Source: Candidatus Odyssella thessalonicensis
GTDB lineage: Bacteria > Pseudomonadota > Alphaproteobacteria > Bin65
Reading direction: 5' to 3'
NCBI GenBank assembly: GCA_005240015.1
Contig: SBBV01000234.1
Location: 1-12,603, forward strand
Length of the DNA stretch: 12,603 nt
Positions 5,877 through 12,552 of the stretch are shown piece by piece. The position numbers and the translations under genes were made by a program. The notes under the pieces were generated by a model. The model was not told the DNA's origin and did no database searches. It saw only the letters and a program-made list of their open reading frames with translations. Numbering within the stretch: the stretch's first letter is position 1; every line of letters starts with the position of its first letter.

Positions 5877-6938
5877 ATGAAGAAGTACAAGGTCGCCGTC
5901 ATCCCCGGCGACGGCATCGGCAAGGAGGTCGTCCCCGAGGGCCAGCGCGTGCTCGAGGCGGCGGCACGGAAGCACGATTTCGCGCTCGACTGGACGCATT
6001 TCGACTGGAGCTGCGACCGCTTCCTCAAGAGCGGCGCGTTCATGCCGAAGGACGGCATCGACCGGCTGCGCGGCTTCGATGCGATCTATCTGGGCGCGGT
6101 CGGCTGGCCCGGCATTCCCGACCACGTCTCGCTCTGGGGCCTCCTGATCCCGATCCGGCGAAGCTTCGAGCAGTACGTAAACCTCAGGCCCGTGCGCCTC
6201 CTGAAGGGCGTTCCCTGCCCGCTCGCCGGCAAGAAGCCCGGCGACATCGACTACTGGATCGTGCGCGAGAATTGCGAGGGCGAGTATTCGAACATCGGCG
6301 GCCGCATCTACGAGGGCACCGAGGCCGAGATGGCGATGCAGCAGAGCCTGTTCACCAAGCGCGGCGTCGACCGCGTGCTGCGCTACGCCTTCGATCTCGC
6401 CAAGTCGCGTCCGCGCAAACGCCTCACCTCGGCGACGAAATCCAACGGCATCATCCACACCATGCCGTATTGGGACGAGCGCGTGAAAGCGATCGCGAAG
6501 GACTATCCCGAGGTCTCGGTCGACGTTTATCACATCGACATCCTCTGCGCGCATTTCGTGCGCTTCCCCGAGCGCTTCGACGTCGTCGTCGGGAGCAACC
6601 TCTTCGGCGATATCCTCTCCGATTTGGGCCCGGCCACCACCGGCACGATCGCGATCGCGCCCGGCGCCAATCTCAATCCCGAGCGCAAGCACCCCTCGAT
6701 GTTCGAGCCCGTGCACGGCTCGGCGCCCGACATCTACGGCAAGAAGATCGCGAACCCGATCGGCCAGATCTGGTCGGGTGCCATGATGCTCGACCATTTC
6801 GGCGAAGCGGCCGCGGCGCGCGCGATCGAGCACGCGATCGCCGACGTGGTCGGCGGCGGCGGCCCGCGCACGCCCGACATGGGCGGCCAGGCGTCGACGA
6901 GCGATTTGGGAGAGGCGATTGCGGGCCAAGTGCGATAG
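5877..6938 (+). CDS. Tartrate/D-malate dehydrogenase (isocitrate/isopropylmalate dehydrogenase superfamily)
   Basis: A 353-residue NAD-dependent, metal-dependent beta-decarboxylating dehydrogenase. The IPGDGIGKEV opening, EGEYSNIGGRIYEG (Y137), K188 in TKSNGI, D221 in YHID, and the family signature NLFGDILSDLGP (241-252, with D245 and D249 for the metal) are all present. The segment AVGWPGIPDHVSLWGLLIPI (74-93) replaces the LeuB-specific loop and is typical of tartrate dehydrogenase/decarboxylase and D-malate dehydrogenase (DmlA) proteins, so 3-isopropylmalate dehydrogenase for leucine synthesis is less likely. Length fits the family (about 350-360). The ATG at 5877 is used because gagg lies six bases upstream; an in-frame longer reading from 5748 runs through repeat family A. 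Which of L-tartrate, meso-tartrate or D-malate is preferred cannot be told. The stop is followed immediately by repeat family C. Confidence 0.88.
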   Translation: MKKYKVAVIPGDGIGKEVVPEGQRVLEAAARKHDFALDWTHFDWSCDRFLKSGAFMPKDGIDRLRGFDAIYLGAVGWPGIPDHVSLWGLLIPIRRSFEQYVNLRPVRLLKGVPCPLAGKKPGDIDYWIVRENCEGEYSNIGGRIYEGTEAEMAMQQSLFTKRGVDRVLRYAFDLAKSRPRKRLTSATKSNGIIHTMPYWDERVKAIAKDYPEVSVDVYHIDILCAHFVRFPERFDVVVGSNLFGDILSDLGPATTGTIAIAPGANLNPERKHPSMFEPVHGSAPDIYGKKIANPIGQIWSGAMMLDHFGEAAAARAIEHAIADVVGGGGPRTPDMGGQASTSDLGEAIAGQVR

Positions 6939-7121
6939 CCCCTTTCTCCCAGGCGACGCTTCGCGTCGCACGGAGAAGGGGTTGGGGATGAGGGGCCGAC
7001 GTGCGCCTGCATCGACGCACGTATTCCAGAGCGCCGCGACTTCCGCTGCACCGGCACGCTCGTGGCGAGCGCACGTCGACCCCTCACCCTCTACCCCCTC
7101 TCCCAAGTGGGAGAGGGGGAA
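6939..7121. repeat. Palindromic intergenic element, family C (CCCCTCTCCC type), fills whole gap
   Basis: A long inverted repeat with a hairpin at each end. The left hairpin has outer arms cccctttctcc (6939-6949) and ggagaagggg (6972-6981), with an inner perfect stem gcgacg/cgtcgc (6953-6969). The right hairpin is ccccctctccc (7094-7104), loop aagt, gggagaggggg (7109-7119), an 11-pair perfect stem. Between them, gatgaggggccgacgtgcg (6988-7006) on the left mirrors cgcacgtcgacccctcac (7070-7087) on the right with two mismatches. No open reading frame of interest lies inside. It begins one base after one stop codon and ends where the next start codon begins. Confidence 0.85.
7109..7119 (+). promoter_or_regulatory. 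Ribosome binding site provided by repeat family C
   Basis: The purine-rich right arm gggagaggggg of the terminal hairpin ends two bases before the MaoC ATG at 7122 and is the only Shine-Dalgarno-like sequence there. In RNA the same bases can pair with 7094-7104, which would hide the site. Confidence 0.6.
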
Positions 7122-7613
7122 ATGACCCGCACCCTTCCCGGCTACGATCTCTGGCTCGACGACTTCAAGCCGGGCGACGCGTTCGAGACCGAGGGGCTCA
7201 CCGTCACCGAGTCGATGATCATCGACTTCTCGCTGCAGTGGGACCCGCAGTCCTCGCACATGGACGTGCACGCCCAGCGCACCGAGATGCTGGGCGGGCT
7301 GATGGCGAGCGGGTTCCTGACGCTCTGCATCACGTTCCGCTCGTTCCTCGGCAGCGGCATCCTCGACGCCTCGAACCTCGCCAGCCCCGGCTTCGACAAG
7401 CTGCGCTGGCACCGGCCGGTCAGGCCCGGCGACACGCTGCGCGTCGTCTCGAAGGTGATCTCGGCGACCCCCTCGCGCTCCAAGCCCGACCGCGGCGCGC
7501 TGCTGATGACGCACGAGACCTACAACCAGAGCGGCGAGCGCGTGCTCTCGTGCGAATGCGTGCACTTCCTCAGGCGGCGGCCAGGCGCGACATCTCCCGC
7601 CGCGTCATCCTGA
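7122..7613 (+). CDS. MaoC-family dehydratase (hotdog fold)
   Basis: A 163-residue hydratase-like protein of the MaoC/(R)-specific enoyl-CoA hydratase family. The catalytic pattern is D41-PQSS-H46 (FSLQWDPQSSHMDVHAQRTE), followed by the family's GGLMASGFLTLCI segment and later RWHRPVRPGDTLRV, as in small single-domain MaoC proteins. It probably adds water to, or removes it from, an enoyl-CoA-type substrate; the substrate is unknown. The ATG at 7122 is chosen because family relatives begin near GYDLWLDDFKPGD; the longer in-frame reading from 7062 would be made of repeat sequence. The fold should end near FLRRR (residue 153); residues 154-163 look like random extension and the TGA stop lies inside repeat family D. 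It is convergent with the secreted-protein pair. Confidence 0.88.
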   Translation: MTRTLPGYDLWLDDFKPGDAFETEGLTVTESMIIDFSLQWDPQSSHMDVHAQRTEMLGGLMASGFLTLCITFRSFLGSGILDASNLASPGFDKLRWHRPVRPGDTLRVVSKVISATPSRSKPDRGALLMTHETYNQSGERVLSCECVHFLRRRPGATSPAASS

Positions 7614-7721
7614 GCGACGGGCCGAAGGCTCGCGCGAAGGATCTCTTGGCCGCGAGCCGCCGCGCTCGCGGCAGCGCACCGCCCAGCGCGCGAGAGATCC
7701 TTCGCTTCGCTCAGGATGACG
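7603..7721. repeat. Palindromic intergenic element, family D (GTCATCCTGAGCGA type)
   Basis: The left arm starts cgtcatcctgagcga (7603-7617) and ends gcgaaggatctct (7634-7646); the right arm (7693-7721) is the exact reverse complement of both blocks joined directly, with the left arm carrying about 15 extra bases (gggccgaaggctcgc type). Between the arms is a GC-rich loop. This wording is widespread between genes in proteobacteria. The left arm contains the MaoC stop codon at 7611-7613. Confidence 0.82.
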
Positions 7722-7744
7722 GGGTGAGCTGCAATCAAGAATCG

Positions 7745-7774
7745 AACGGGCGGCTCCGCGAGGAGCCACCCGTT
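7745..7774 (-). terminator. Strong hairpin between convergent genes, probable terminator
   Basis: aacgggcggctcc (7745-7757), loop gcga, ggagccacccgtt (7762-7774): 13 positions with one mismatch. On the minus strand it follows the stop of the 7795-8415 gene by about 20 bases and is followed by cgattcttgatt, a weak T-rich run; on the plus strand the run after it is poorer. It may stop both convergent transcripts. Confidence 0.6.
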
Positions 7775-7794
7775 CTTCGCGAAGCGGTGCCGCC

Positions 7795-8415
7795 TCAGTT
7801 CTTCTTCTCGTCCTTCGGCGCCTTCTCGTCCTTCGGCACCGGCTTGAAGTCCTTGGGGATCTCGAAGACCTTGGCGTCGACCGGGCCGATCTTGAGGTTC
7901 TTGAGCTCGGAGACGACCTTGACCTTCCGGCCCTCGTCCTCGGCCTCGCCCTCCATCTTCACCTGGATGTTCTCCTTGGTGGTCCAGATGAAGCCCTTGA
8001 AGCCGCGGCCGTCGGCGCCCTTGCCGCTCACGGTCCACTTGGTCGTCGAGACGCCGCCCAGATCCTCGTCGCCGGCCTTGGCCACCTCCCAGGTCCCGCT
8101 CGCGATCGGATTCTGGGCCTCGCCCTCGGGCATCGTCTCCTGCTCGTAGAGCTTCGACTTCGGTACCAGCACGGTCATCTTCTTGGCCGGGCGATCCATG
8201 ATCACCGACATGGTCTGGCCCTGGTGGCTCACGTCGACGCGCACTTTCTCCTTCGTGTACCAGATCTTCGAGGTGGCATCGGGCTGGCCCTGCGTCTTGG
8301 CCACCGCGTCGGCCGAGTAGTCCGCGGTGGGGTTCTGGCGCGGATCGGCTTTCGCCGGCGCGGCGAGCGGAAGCGCGAGCGCCGCTGCGGCGGCCAGCAT
8401 CGTGATCGATTTCAT
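7795..8415 (-). CDS. Secreted protein of unknown function, paralogue of upstream gene
   Basis: A 206-residue protein with an N-terminal signal peptide (MKSITMLAAAAALALPLAAP, likely cut after AKA at residue 23; no lipobox Cys), so it should be exported to the periplasm or beyond. The mature part is predicted to be mostly beta strands and includes PTADYSA (29-35), GFKGFIWTTKENIQVKMEGE (138-157) and LKIGPVDAKVFEIPKDF (174-190), ending in a Lys/Asp-rich tail. The last motif resembles the ending of DUF4412- or LolA-like beta-sheet proteins, but this is a loose likeness and no function is assigned. It shares all three motifs with the gene at 8532-9125, 116 bases upstream, so the two are a tandem duplication probably transcribed together. 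agagg lies about eight bases before the ATG. Confidence 0.85.
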   Translation of the reverse strand: MKSITMLAAAAALALPLAAPAKADPRQNPTADYSADAVAKTQGQPDATSKIWYTKEKVRVDVSHQGQTMSVIMDRPAKKMTVLVPKSKLYEQETMPEGEAQNPIASGTWEVAKAGDEDLGGVSTTKWTVSGKGADGRGFKGFIWTTKENIQVKMEGEAEDEGRKVKVVSELKNLKIGPVDAKVFEIPKDFKPVPKDEKAPKDEKKN

Positions 8416-8531
8416 GGATTCTGCCTCTTGCTATGGAAATGCCGCGGACGCGCTGCGCCGCGACATGGGAAACGAAGCGGGGGCTGCTTCTGTTCCCGCG
8501 CCAATCGCCCCGCCGCGGGGCGCGGCGCCGG

Positions 8532-9125
8532 CTACCTGCGCTTGTCCTCGAGTTGCACGAAATCCGGCGGGACGCGGAAGACCGAGGCGTCGACGGCGCC
8601 GATCTTGAGCTCGCTCGCGAGCATGCTGAGCCGCCGCGTGCGCCGGCCCTGCTTCACCTCGCCGTCGAGCTTGACGAGGATGCGCTCGGCGGTGAGCCAC
8701 GCGAAGCCCTTGTACTCCTGTCCTTGCGCGGTCTTGGCCTCGACGCGGTATTTCACCGCGCCCTTCCCGGCCACGGCCTCCTCGGCGATCCTCTCGCGCT
8801 TGGTCTCGGCGCGGCCGATGCCGAAATCGAACTCGGGGTCCACGAGCGGCGCTTTGCGGTAGCGCTTCTGCGCCGGGTAGAGCACGAAGGTCGCCGCCGC
8901 CTCCTGGTCGACGATGACGATTTCGTCGCGGTCGCCGGCCTTGTAGTCGAGGCGCTGGCGCTTGGCGGTGTGGTGGATGCGGTGCACGAGCGTCTCGCCG
9001 CGCTGGTCGGTGAAGGTGAGCACGGCACTGTAGTCGGCCGTGGGCGGGCCCCACTCTTGCGCCGCGACGGCGGGTGCGGCAGCGGCGAGCGTGGCGGCGA
9101 AGAGGGCGGACAAGCGCCTGAACAT
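8532..9125 (-). CDS. Secreted protein of unknown function, first of a paralogous pair
   Basis: A 197-residue protein with a signal peptide (MFRRLSALFAATLAAAAPAV, probable cleavage after VAA near residue 22). The mature region carries PTADYSA (28-34), EYKGFAWLTAERILVKLDGE (137-156) and LKIGAVDASVFRVPPDF (173-189), each aligned with the neighbour at 7795-8415, although the middle (DPEFDFGIGRAETKRERIAE) differs and is more charged. Overall length and order of motifs agree, so both belong to one family; function unknown, location probably periplasmic. The gene begins next to repeat family E, and no convincing ribosome binding site was seen before the ATG at 9125. The 116-base gap after it has a GC-rich hairpin (8506-8522) without a T run, so read-through into the second gene is likely. 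Confidence 0.85.
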   Translation of the reverse strand: MFRRLSALFAATLAAAAPAVAAQEWGPPTADYSAVLTFTDQRGETLVHRIHHTAKRQRLDYKAGDRDEIVIVDQEAAATFVLYPAQKRYRKAPLVDPEFDFGIGRAETKRERIAEEAVAGKGAVKYRVEAKTAQGQEYKGFAWLTAERILVKLDGEVKQGRRTRRLSMLASELKIGAVDASVFRVPPDFVQLEDKRR

Positions 9126-9150
9126 GAACGCACCGCATACTCTGCTTGTC

Positions 9151-9250
9151 GTCCCCGCGAAAGCGGGGACTCCATGTCCTCAACGTCGTGCGCTCGCGCG
9201 CGTGGCCGAAGCGGGGGAAGCGCCGCATGAGTCCCGCCTCCGCGGCGGAC
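9151..9250. repeat. Palindromic intergenic element, family E (CCCCGCGAAAGCGGGG type)
   Basis: The left end is a perfect hairpin gtccccgc (9151-9158), loop gaaa, gcggggac (9163-9170); the right end is a decayed hairpin gtcccgcc (9231-9238), loop tccgc, ggcggac (9244-9250). Just inside, gggactccatg (9167-9177) mirrors gcatgagtccc (9225-9235). The whole resembles paired REP sequences in inverted orientation (a REPIN-like unit). It lies in the divergent gap between the secreted-protein pair and serC. Confidence 0.8.
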
Positions 9251-9314
9251 CACAAGATCGGGGAGATGCTCTCACTTTGCGGCCAAGCGCCGCATCCGGC
9301 GCCGTCCGCGTGCG

Positions 9315-9343
9315 TTGACCCTGAGGGGTCCGGTTCCTAAACT
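9315..9343 (+). promoter_or_regulatory. Sigma70-like promoter of serC-serA
   Basis: TTGACC (9315-9320, 5 of 6 to consensus), a 17-base spacer, and TAAACT (9338-9343, 4 of 6). Transcription would start near 9350, leaving a leader of about 30 bases before the ATG at 9380. A perfect dyad gaccc-tgag-gggtc (9317-9330) overlaps the -35 box and spacer and could be an operator. Confidence 0.5.
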
Positions 9344-9379
9344 TCGCGCGCTTTTGCACTGCACCATCGAGGCTTGGTG

Positions 9380-10558
9380 ATGAACGCAGCCGCTGCCCGT
9401 CCGGCCGCGAGGCCGGCTGTTCCTCATTTTTCCTCAGGGCCTTGCGCCAAGCGGCCGGGCTGGTCGCTGGATGCGTTGAGGGACGCTCTCGTAGGTCGTT
9501 CGCACCGCGCCGCCGACGGCAAGGCGCGCCTCGCCGAGGTGCTGGAGAGGAGCCGCGCGATCCTCGGCATCCCCAAGGATTGGCGCATCGGCATCGTGCC
9601 GGCCTCCGACACCGGCGCCGTCGAGATGGCGCTCTGGTCGCTGCTGGGCGCGCGCGGGCTCGACATCCTCGCCTGGGAGAGCTTCGGCGCCGGCTGGGTC
9701 ACCGACATCACCAAGCAGCTCAAATTGAAGGACGTGCGCCTCATGGAGGCGCGCTATGGCGAGCTGCCCGATCTCGGCAAGGTCGATTGCGACCGCGACG
9801 TCGTCTTCACCTGGAACGGCACGACCGCGGGCGTGCGCGTGCCGAACGGCGACTGGATCAAGGCCGAGAGGAAGGGCCTCACGATCTGCGACGCGACCTC
9901 GGCCGTGTTCGCGATGGACCTGCCGTGGGCGAAGCTCGATGCCGTCACCTGGTCGTGGCAGAAGGTGCTGGGCGGCGAGGCCGCGCACGGCATGCTTGTG
10001 CTTTCGCCGCGCGCGATCGAGCGGCTCGAAAGCTATACGCCGCCCTGGCCCCTGCCGAAGATCTTCCGCCTGACCAGCAAAGGGAAGTTCAACGAGGCGA
10101 TCTTCAAGGGCGAGACCATCAACACGCCCTCGATGCTCTGCGTCGAGGATCAGATCGACGCGCTGAAATGGGCCGAGAGCGTCGGCGGCTTGAAAGGCCT
10201 GATCGCGAGCTCCGAGGCCAATCTTGCCGCGATCGCCGATTGGGTGAAGCGCGCGGGCTGGGCCGATTTCCTGGCGCGCGATCCCAAGACGCGCTCGTGC
10301 ACGTCGATCTGCCTGAAGTTCGCCGATCCGGCGGTGGCCGCGGCGCCGCCCGCGGCCCAGGCCGAGCTCGCGAAGACCATCACGAGCCTTCTTGCCAAGG
10401 AGAAGGTCGCATACGATATCGGTGCATACCGCGACGCGCCGCCGGGCTTGCGCATCTGGGGCGGTGCCACGGTCGAGACGTCGGACATCAGGGCGCTGCT
10501 GCCATGGCTCGACTGGGCGTTCGCCGACGCCAAGATGGCGGCGAAAGCCGCGGCGTGA
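9380..10558 (+). CDS. serC: Phosphoserine aminotransferase
   Basis: A 392-residue PLP enzyme that converts 3-phosphohydroxypyruvate and glutamate into O-phosphoserine and 2-oxoglutarate in serine synthesis (the enzyme often also serves pyridoxal phosphate synthesis). It opens with [19 protein letters not shown] and GRSHR (39-43), has [16 protein letters not shown] for cofactor and phosphate contacts, D171 in [11 protein letters not shown], and the PLP lysine K195 in [16 protein letters not shown]. The length and these motifs match the alphaproteobacterial SerC type rather than the shorter enterobacterial one. The ATG at 9380 is preferred over the TTG at 9374 because cgagg lies at proper spacing. 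It precedes serA by 104 bases, consistent with co-transcription from the promoter at 9315-9343. Confidence 0.95.
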   Translation: MNAAAARPAARPAVPHFSSGPCAKRPGWSLDALRDALVGRSHRAADGKARLAEVLERSRAILGIPKDWRIGIVPASDTGAVEMALWSLLGARGLDILAWESFGAGWVTDITKQLKLKDVRLMEARYGELPDLGKVDCDRDVVFTWNGTTAGVRVPNGDWIKAERKGLTICDATSAVFAMDLPWAKLDAVTWSWQKVLGGEAAHGMLVLSPRAIERLESYTPPWPLPKIFRLTSKGKFNEAIFKGETINTPSMLCVEDQIDALKWAESVGGLKGLIASSEANLAAIADWVKRAGWADFLARDPKTRSCTSICLKFADPAVAAAPPAAQAELAKTITSLLAKEKVAYDIGAYRDAPPGLRIWGGATVETSDIRALLPWLDWAFADAKMAAKAAA

Positions 10559-10560
10559 GG

Positions 10561-10646
10561 CAGGGATGTTGGGGATCCGTCACTTCGTGCGATGGCGAGG
10601 TAGTTGCGGGTGTTGAGGCCGCCGCTCGCCGCTCCCGTGATCCCTG
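10561..10646. repeat. Possible palindromic element between serC and serA
   Basis: cagggat (10561-10567) is the exact reverse complement of atccctg (10640-10646), and the next bases (gttggg against cacggg in mirrored reading) are partly alike. The pair bounds most of the 104-base serC-serA gap. It begins right after the serC stop, as the other repeats in this window do, but only one copy is visible and the arms are short. Confidence 0.35.
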
Positions 10647-10662
10647 ACAACTCCGCCTGACC

Positions 10663-12240
10663 ATGCCCAAAGTCCTCATTTCCGATTCCATGAGCCCGCG
10701 CGCCGCGGAGATCTTCCGCGAGCGCGGCATCGACGTCGACGTCAAGACCGGCCTCAAGCCCGAACAGTTGAAAGCCGCGATCGACGGCTATGACGGCCTC
10801 GCCATCCGCTCGGCCACCAAGGTGACGGCCGACGTGCTCGCCGCCGCGCGGAAGCTCAAGGTCGTGGGCCGCGCCGGCATCGGCGTCGACAATGTCGACG
10901 TCGAGGCGGCCACCGCGCGCGGCGTGCTGGTCATGAACACGCCGTTCGGCAATTCGGTCACCACCGCCGAGCACACGGTGGCACTGATCTTCGCGCTCGC
11001 GCGCCAGATCGCCGAAGCGGACCGCTCGACCCAGGCCGGCAGGTGGGAGAAGAGCCGGTTCATGGGCATCGAGATCACCGGCAAGACGCTCGGCGTGCTC
11101 GGCTGCGGCAACATCGGGACCATCGTCGCCGACCGCGCCAAGGGCCTCAAAATGCGCGTCGTCGCGTTCGATCCGTTCCTCTCGCCGCAGCGCGCGCAGC
11201 AGCTCGACATCGAGAAGGTGGAGCTCGACGAGCTCTTCGCGCGCGCCGACTTCATCTCGCTGCACACGCCGCTCACCGACGCCACGCGCGGCATCATCAA
11301 CAAGGACAGCATCGCCAAGATGAAGCCCGGCGTGCGCATCATCAACTGCGCGCGCGGCGGCCTCATCGTCGAGGCCGATTTGAAGGCGGCGCTCGATGCC
11401 GGCAAGGTTGCCGGCGCGGCGCTCGACGTGTTCGAGGTGGAGCCGGCCAAGACCAACATCCTGTTCGGCTCGGACAAGGTGATCTGCACACCGCACTTGG
11501 GCGCCTCCACCGAGGAGGCGCAGGAGAACGTGGCGATCCAGGTCGCCGAGCAGATCGCCGACTATCTCCTCAACGGCACCGTCGCCAATCCGATCAACAT
11601 GGCGGCCGTCTCGGCCGAAGAGGCGCCGAAGCTCCGACCGTATCTGAAGCTTGCCGAGCAGCTCGGCAGCTTCGCCGGCCAGACCGCCGAATCGACGATC
11701 CACGGCGTCCACATCGAATACGAGGGCCAGGCCGCGGACCTCAACACGCGCCCGCTCACCGCCGCCATCCTCAACGGGCTGCTCGGGCCGCTCTACGAAG
11801 GCGTCAACCTGATCAACGCGCCCTTCTTCGCCAAGGAGCGCGACATCGCCGTCAGCGAGGAGAAACGCTCGGCGATCAGCGACTACCAGACGCTGATCAA
11901 GATCACGGTGAAGAAGGAGAACCGCGACCGCTCCGTCGCCGGCACGATCATGGGCGGCGACAAGCCCCGCCTCGTCGACATCGAGGGCATCCGCGTCGAG
12001 GCCGAACTGCAGGGCCACATGCTGCTCGTGCGCAACATCGACCGGCCCGGCATGGTCGGCAACCTCGGCAAGGCGCTCGGCGATGCGAACATCAACATCG
12101 CCACCTTCTTCCTGGGCCGCCAGGCGCCGGGCGGCGAGGCGCTGGCCCTGCTCGCCATCGATCAGCCGGTGGACGATCTCCTGATCATGAACCTGTGCGC
12201 GCTCCCCAACGTGATGCAGGTGAAGACGCTCAAGTTCTGA
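10663..12240 (+). CDS. serA: D-3-phosphoglycerate dehydrogenase, long form with ACT domain
   Basis: A 525-residue cytoplasmic enzyme that oxidises 3-phosphoglycerate to 3-phosphohydroxypyruvate with NAD, the first step of serine synthesis. The catalytic and NAD domains cover about residues 3-312: [11 protein letters not shown] (69-79), the dinucleotide loop GCGNIG (147-152), and the catalytic set R231 (NCARGG), E260 (FEVEP) and H278 (TPHLGAS). Residues about 320-445 are the allosteric-substrate-binding (intervening) domain seen in the long mycobacterial-type enzymes, and about 452-525 is a C-terminal ACT domain ([30 protein letters not shown]), which in relatives binds L-serine for feedback inhibition. 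The length matches the long type. It follows serC and completes the serC-serA unit; serB is not in the window. Confidence 0.97.
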   Translation: MPKVLISDSMSPRAAEIFRERGIDVDVKTGLKPEQLKAAIDGYDGLAIRSATKVTADVLAAARKLKVVGRAGIGVDNVDVEAATARGVLVMNTPFGNSVTTAEHTVALIFALARQIAEADRSTQAGRWEKSRFMGIEITGKTLGVLGCGNIGTIVADRAKGLKMRVVAFDPFLSPQRAQQLDIEKVELDELFARADFISLHTPLTDATRGIINKDSIAKMKPGVRIINCARGGLIVEADLKAALDAGKVAGAALDVFEVEPAKTNILFGSDKVICTPHLGASTEEAQENVAIQVAEQIADYLLNGTVANPINMAAVSAEEAPKLRPYLKLAEQLGSFAGQTAESTIHGVHIEYEGQAADLNTRPLTAAILNGLLGPLYEGVNLINAPFFAKERDIAVSEEKRSAISDYQTLIKITVKKENRDRSVAGTIMGGDKPRLVDIEGIRVEAELQGHMLLVRNIDRPGMVGNLGKALGDANINIATFFLGRQAPGGEALALLAIDQPVDDLLIMNLCALPNVMQVKTLKF

Positions 12241-12552
12241 GCATTGCGCGCGAGCGCCGGCCGCGCGCTCCGACCGCCCGTCCTCAAGCGCTTGGTCTCG
12301 GCGCGTCAACATTGACAGCGCGCGCCAAAGTCGTCACGGTTGTACGATCATACGAGAACCGGCCCGAGCCGGCTTCGCGGCGGCACCAAAGGGACCCGCC
12401 GCACGAGACTGGGAGGAAGAACGCCCGTGACGGCTCGTTCTTCGCATCGCAACCTGCCTTGCTCGCGGACGCTGGCGTTCGCGTTCGGCCTCCCTGTTGT
12501 CGCCCGTTCGGCGGGCGCCCAATCCAAAAACGGCAAACAGTGGAGGATTTCG
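12241..12552. other. 312-base gap after serA: no supported gene, some regulatory-looking sequence
   Basis: After serA there is a six-pair hairpin gagcgc/gcgctc (12252-12270) without a T run, so no clear intrinsic terminator. A perfect TTGACA stands at 12312-12317 inside the dyad gtcaacattgac, but no -10 box was found at 16-18 bases. A GntR-like dyad follows at 12340-12355. From 12427 an in-frame GTG reading, preceded by ggagg (12412-12416), runs without a stop into the exported-protein start at 12553 and contains a hydrophobic stretch, so part of this gap may be coding. Confidence 0.5.
12340..12355. promoter_or_regulatory. Candidate operator dyad (GntR-like)
   Basis: ttgtacgatcatacga is a near-palindrome centred between 12347 and 12348, with six of eight positions symmetric in each half. 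The TTGT...ACGA frame with a GATC centre resembles operators of FCD-type GntR regulators. No GntR gene is in the window. Confidence 0.3.

Noticed and set aside
5877..6938. Assignment of the dehydrogenase as LeuB (3-isopropylmalate dehydrogenase)
   Set aside because: The VGWPGIPDHVSLWG segment is the hallmark of the tartrate/D-malate branch and no leu genes are nearby.
6939..7121. Insertion sequence remnant between the dehydrogenase and MaoC genes
   Set aside because: No transposase fragment can be read in any frame; hairpin-ended inverted arms alone fit a small non-autonomous repeat better.
5631..7565. 644-codon open frame on the minus strand across the dehydrogenase and MaoC genes
   Set aside because: It runs straight through the family C repeat and two well-supported genes; its composition is typical of an antisense shadow.
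9290..9379. serC-type leader RNA (the alphaproteobacterial serC motif)
   Set aside because: The likely promoter at 9315-9343 leaves only about 30 bases of leader, too short for that structure, and no terminator-like second hairpin with a T run is present. A covariance-model search with the Rfam serC family would decide it.
12252..12270. Intrinsic terminator after serA
   Set aside because: The hairpin gagcgc/gcgctc has only six pairs and no T run follows; it is not enough to call a terminator.
10150..12312. 720-codon open frame on the minus strand opposite serC and serA
   Set aside because: It is rich in Arg, Asp, His and Ala with no domain, and mirrors the codon structure of two certain enzymes. 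Long antisense frames are expected in GC-rich DNA.
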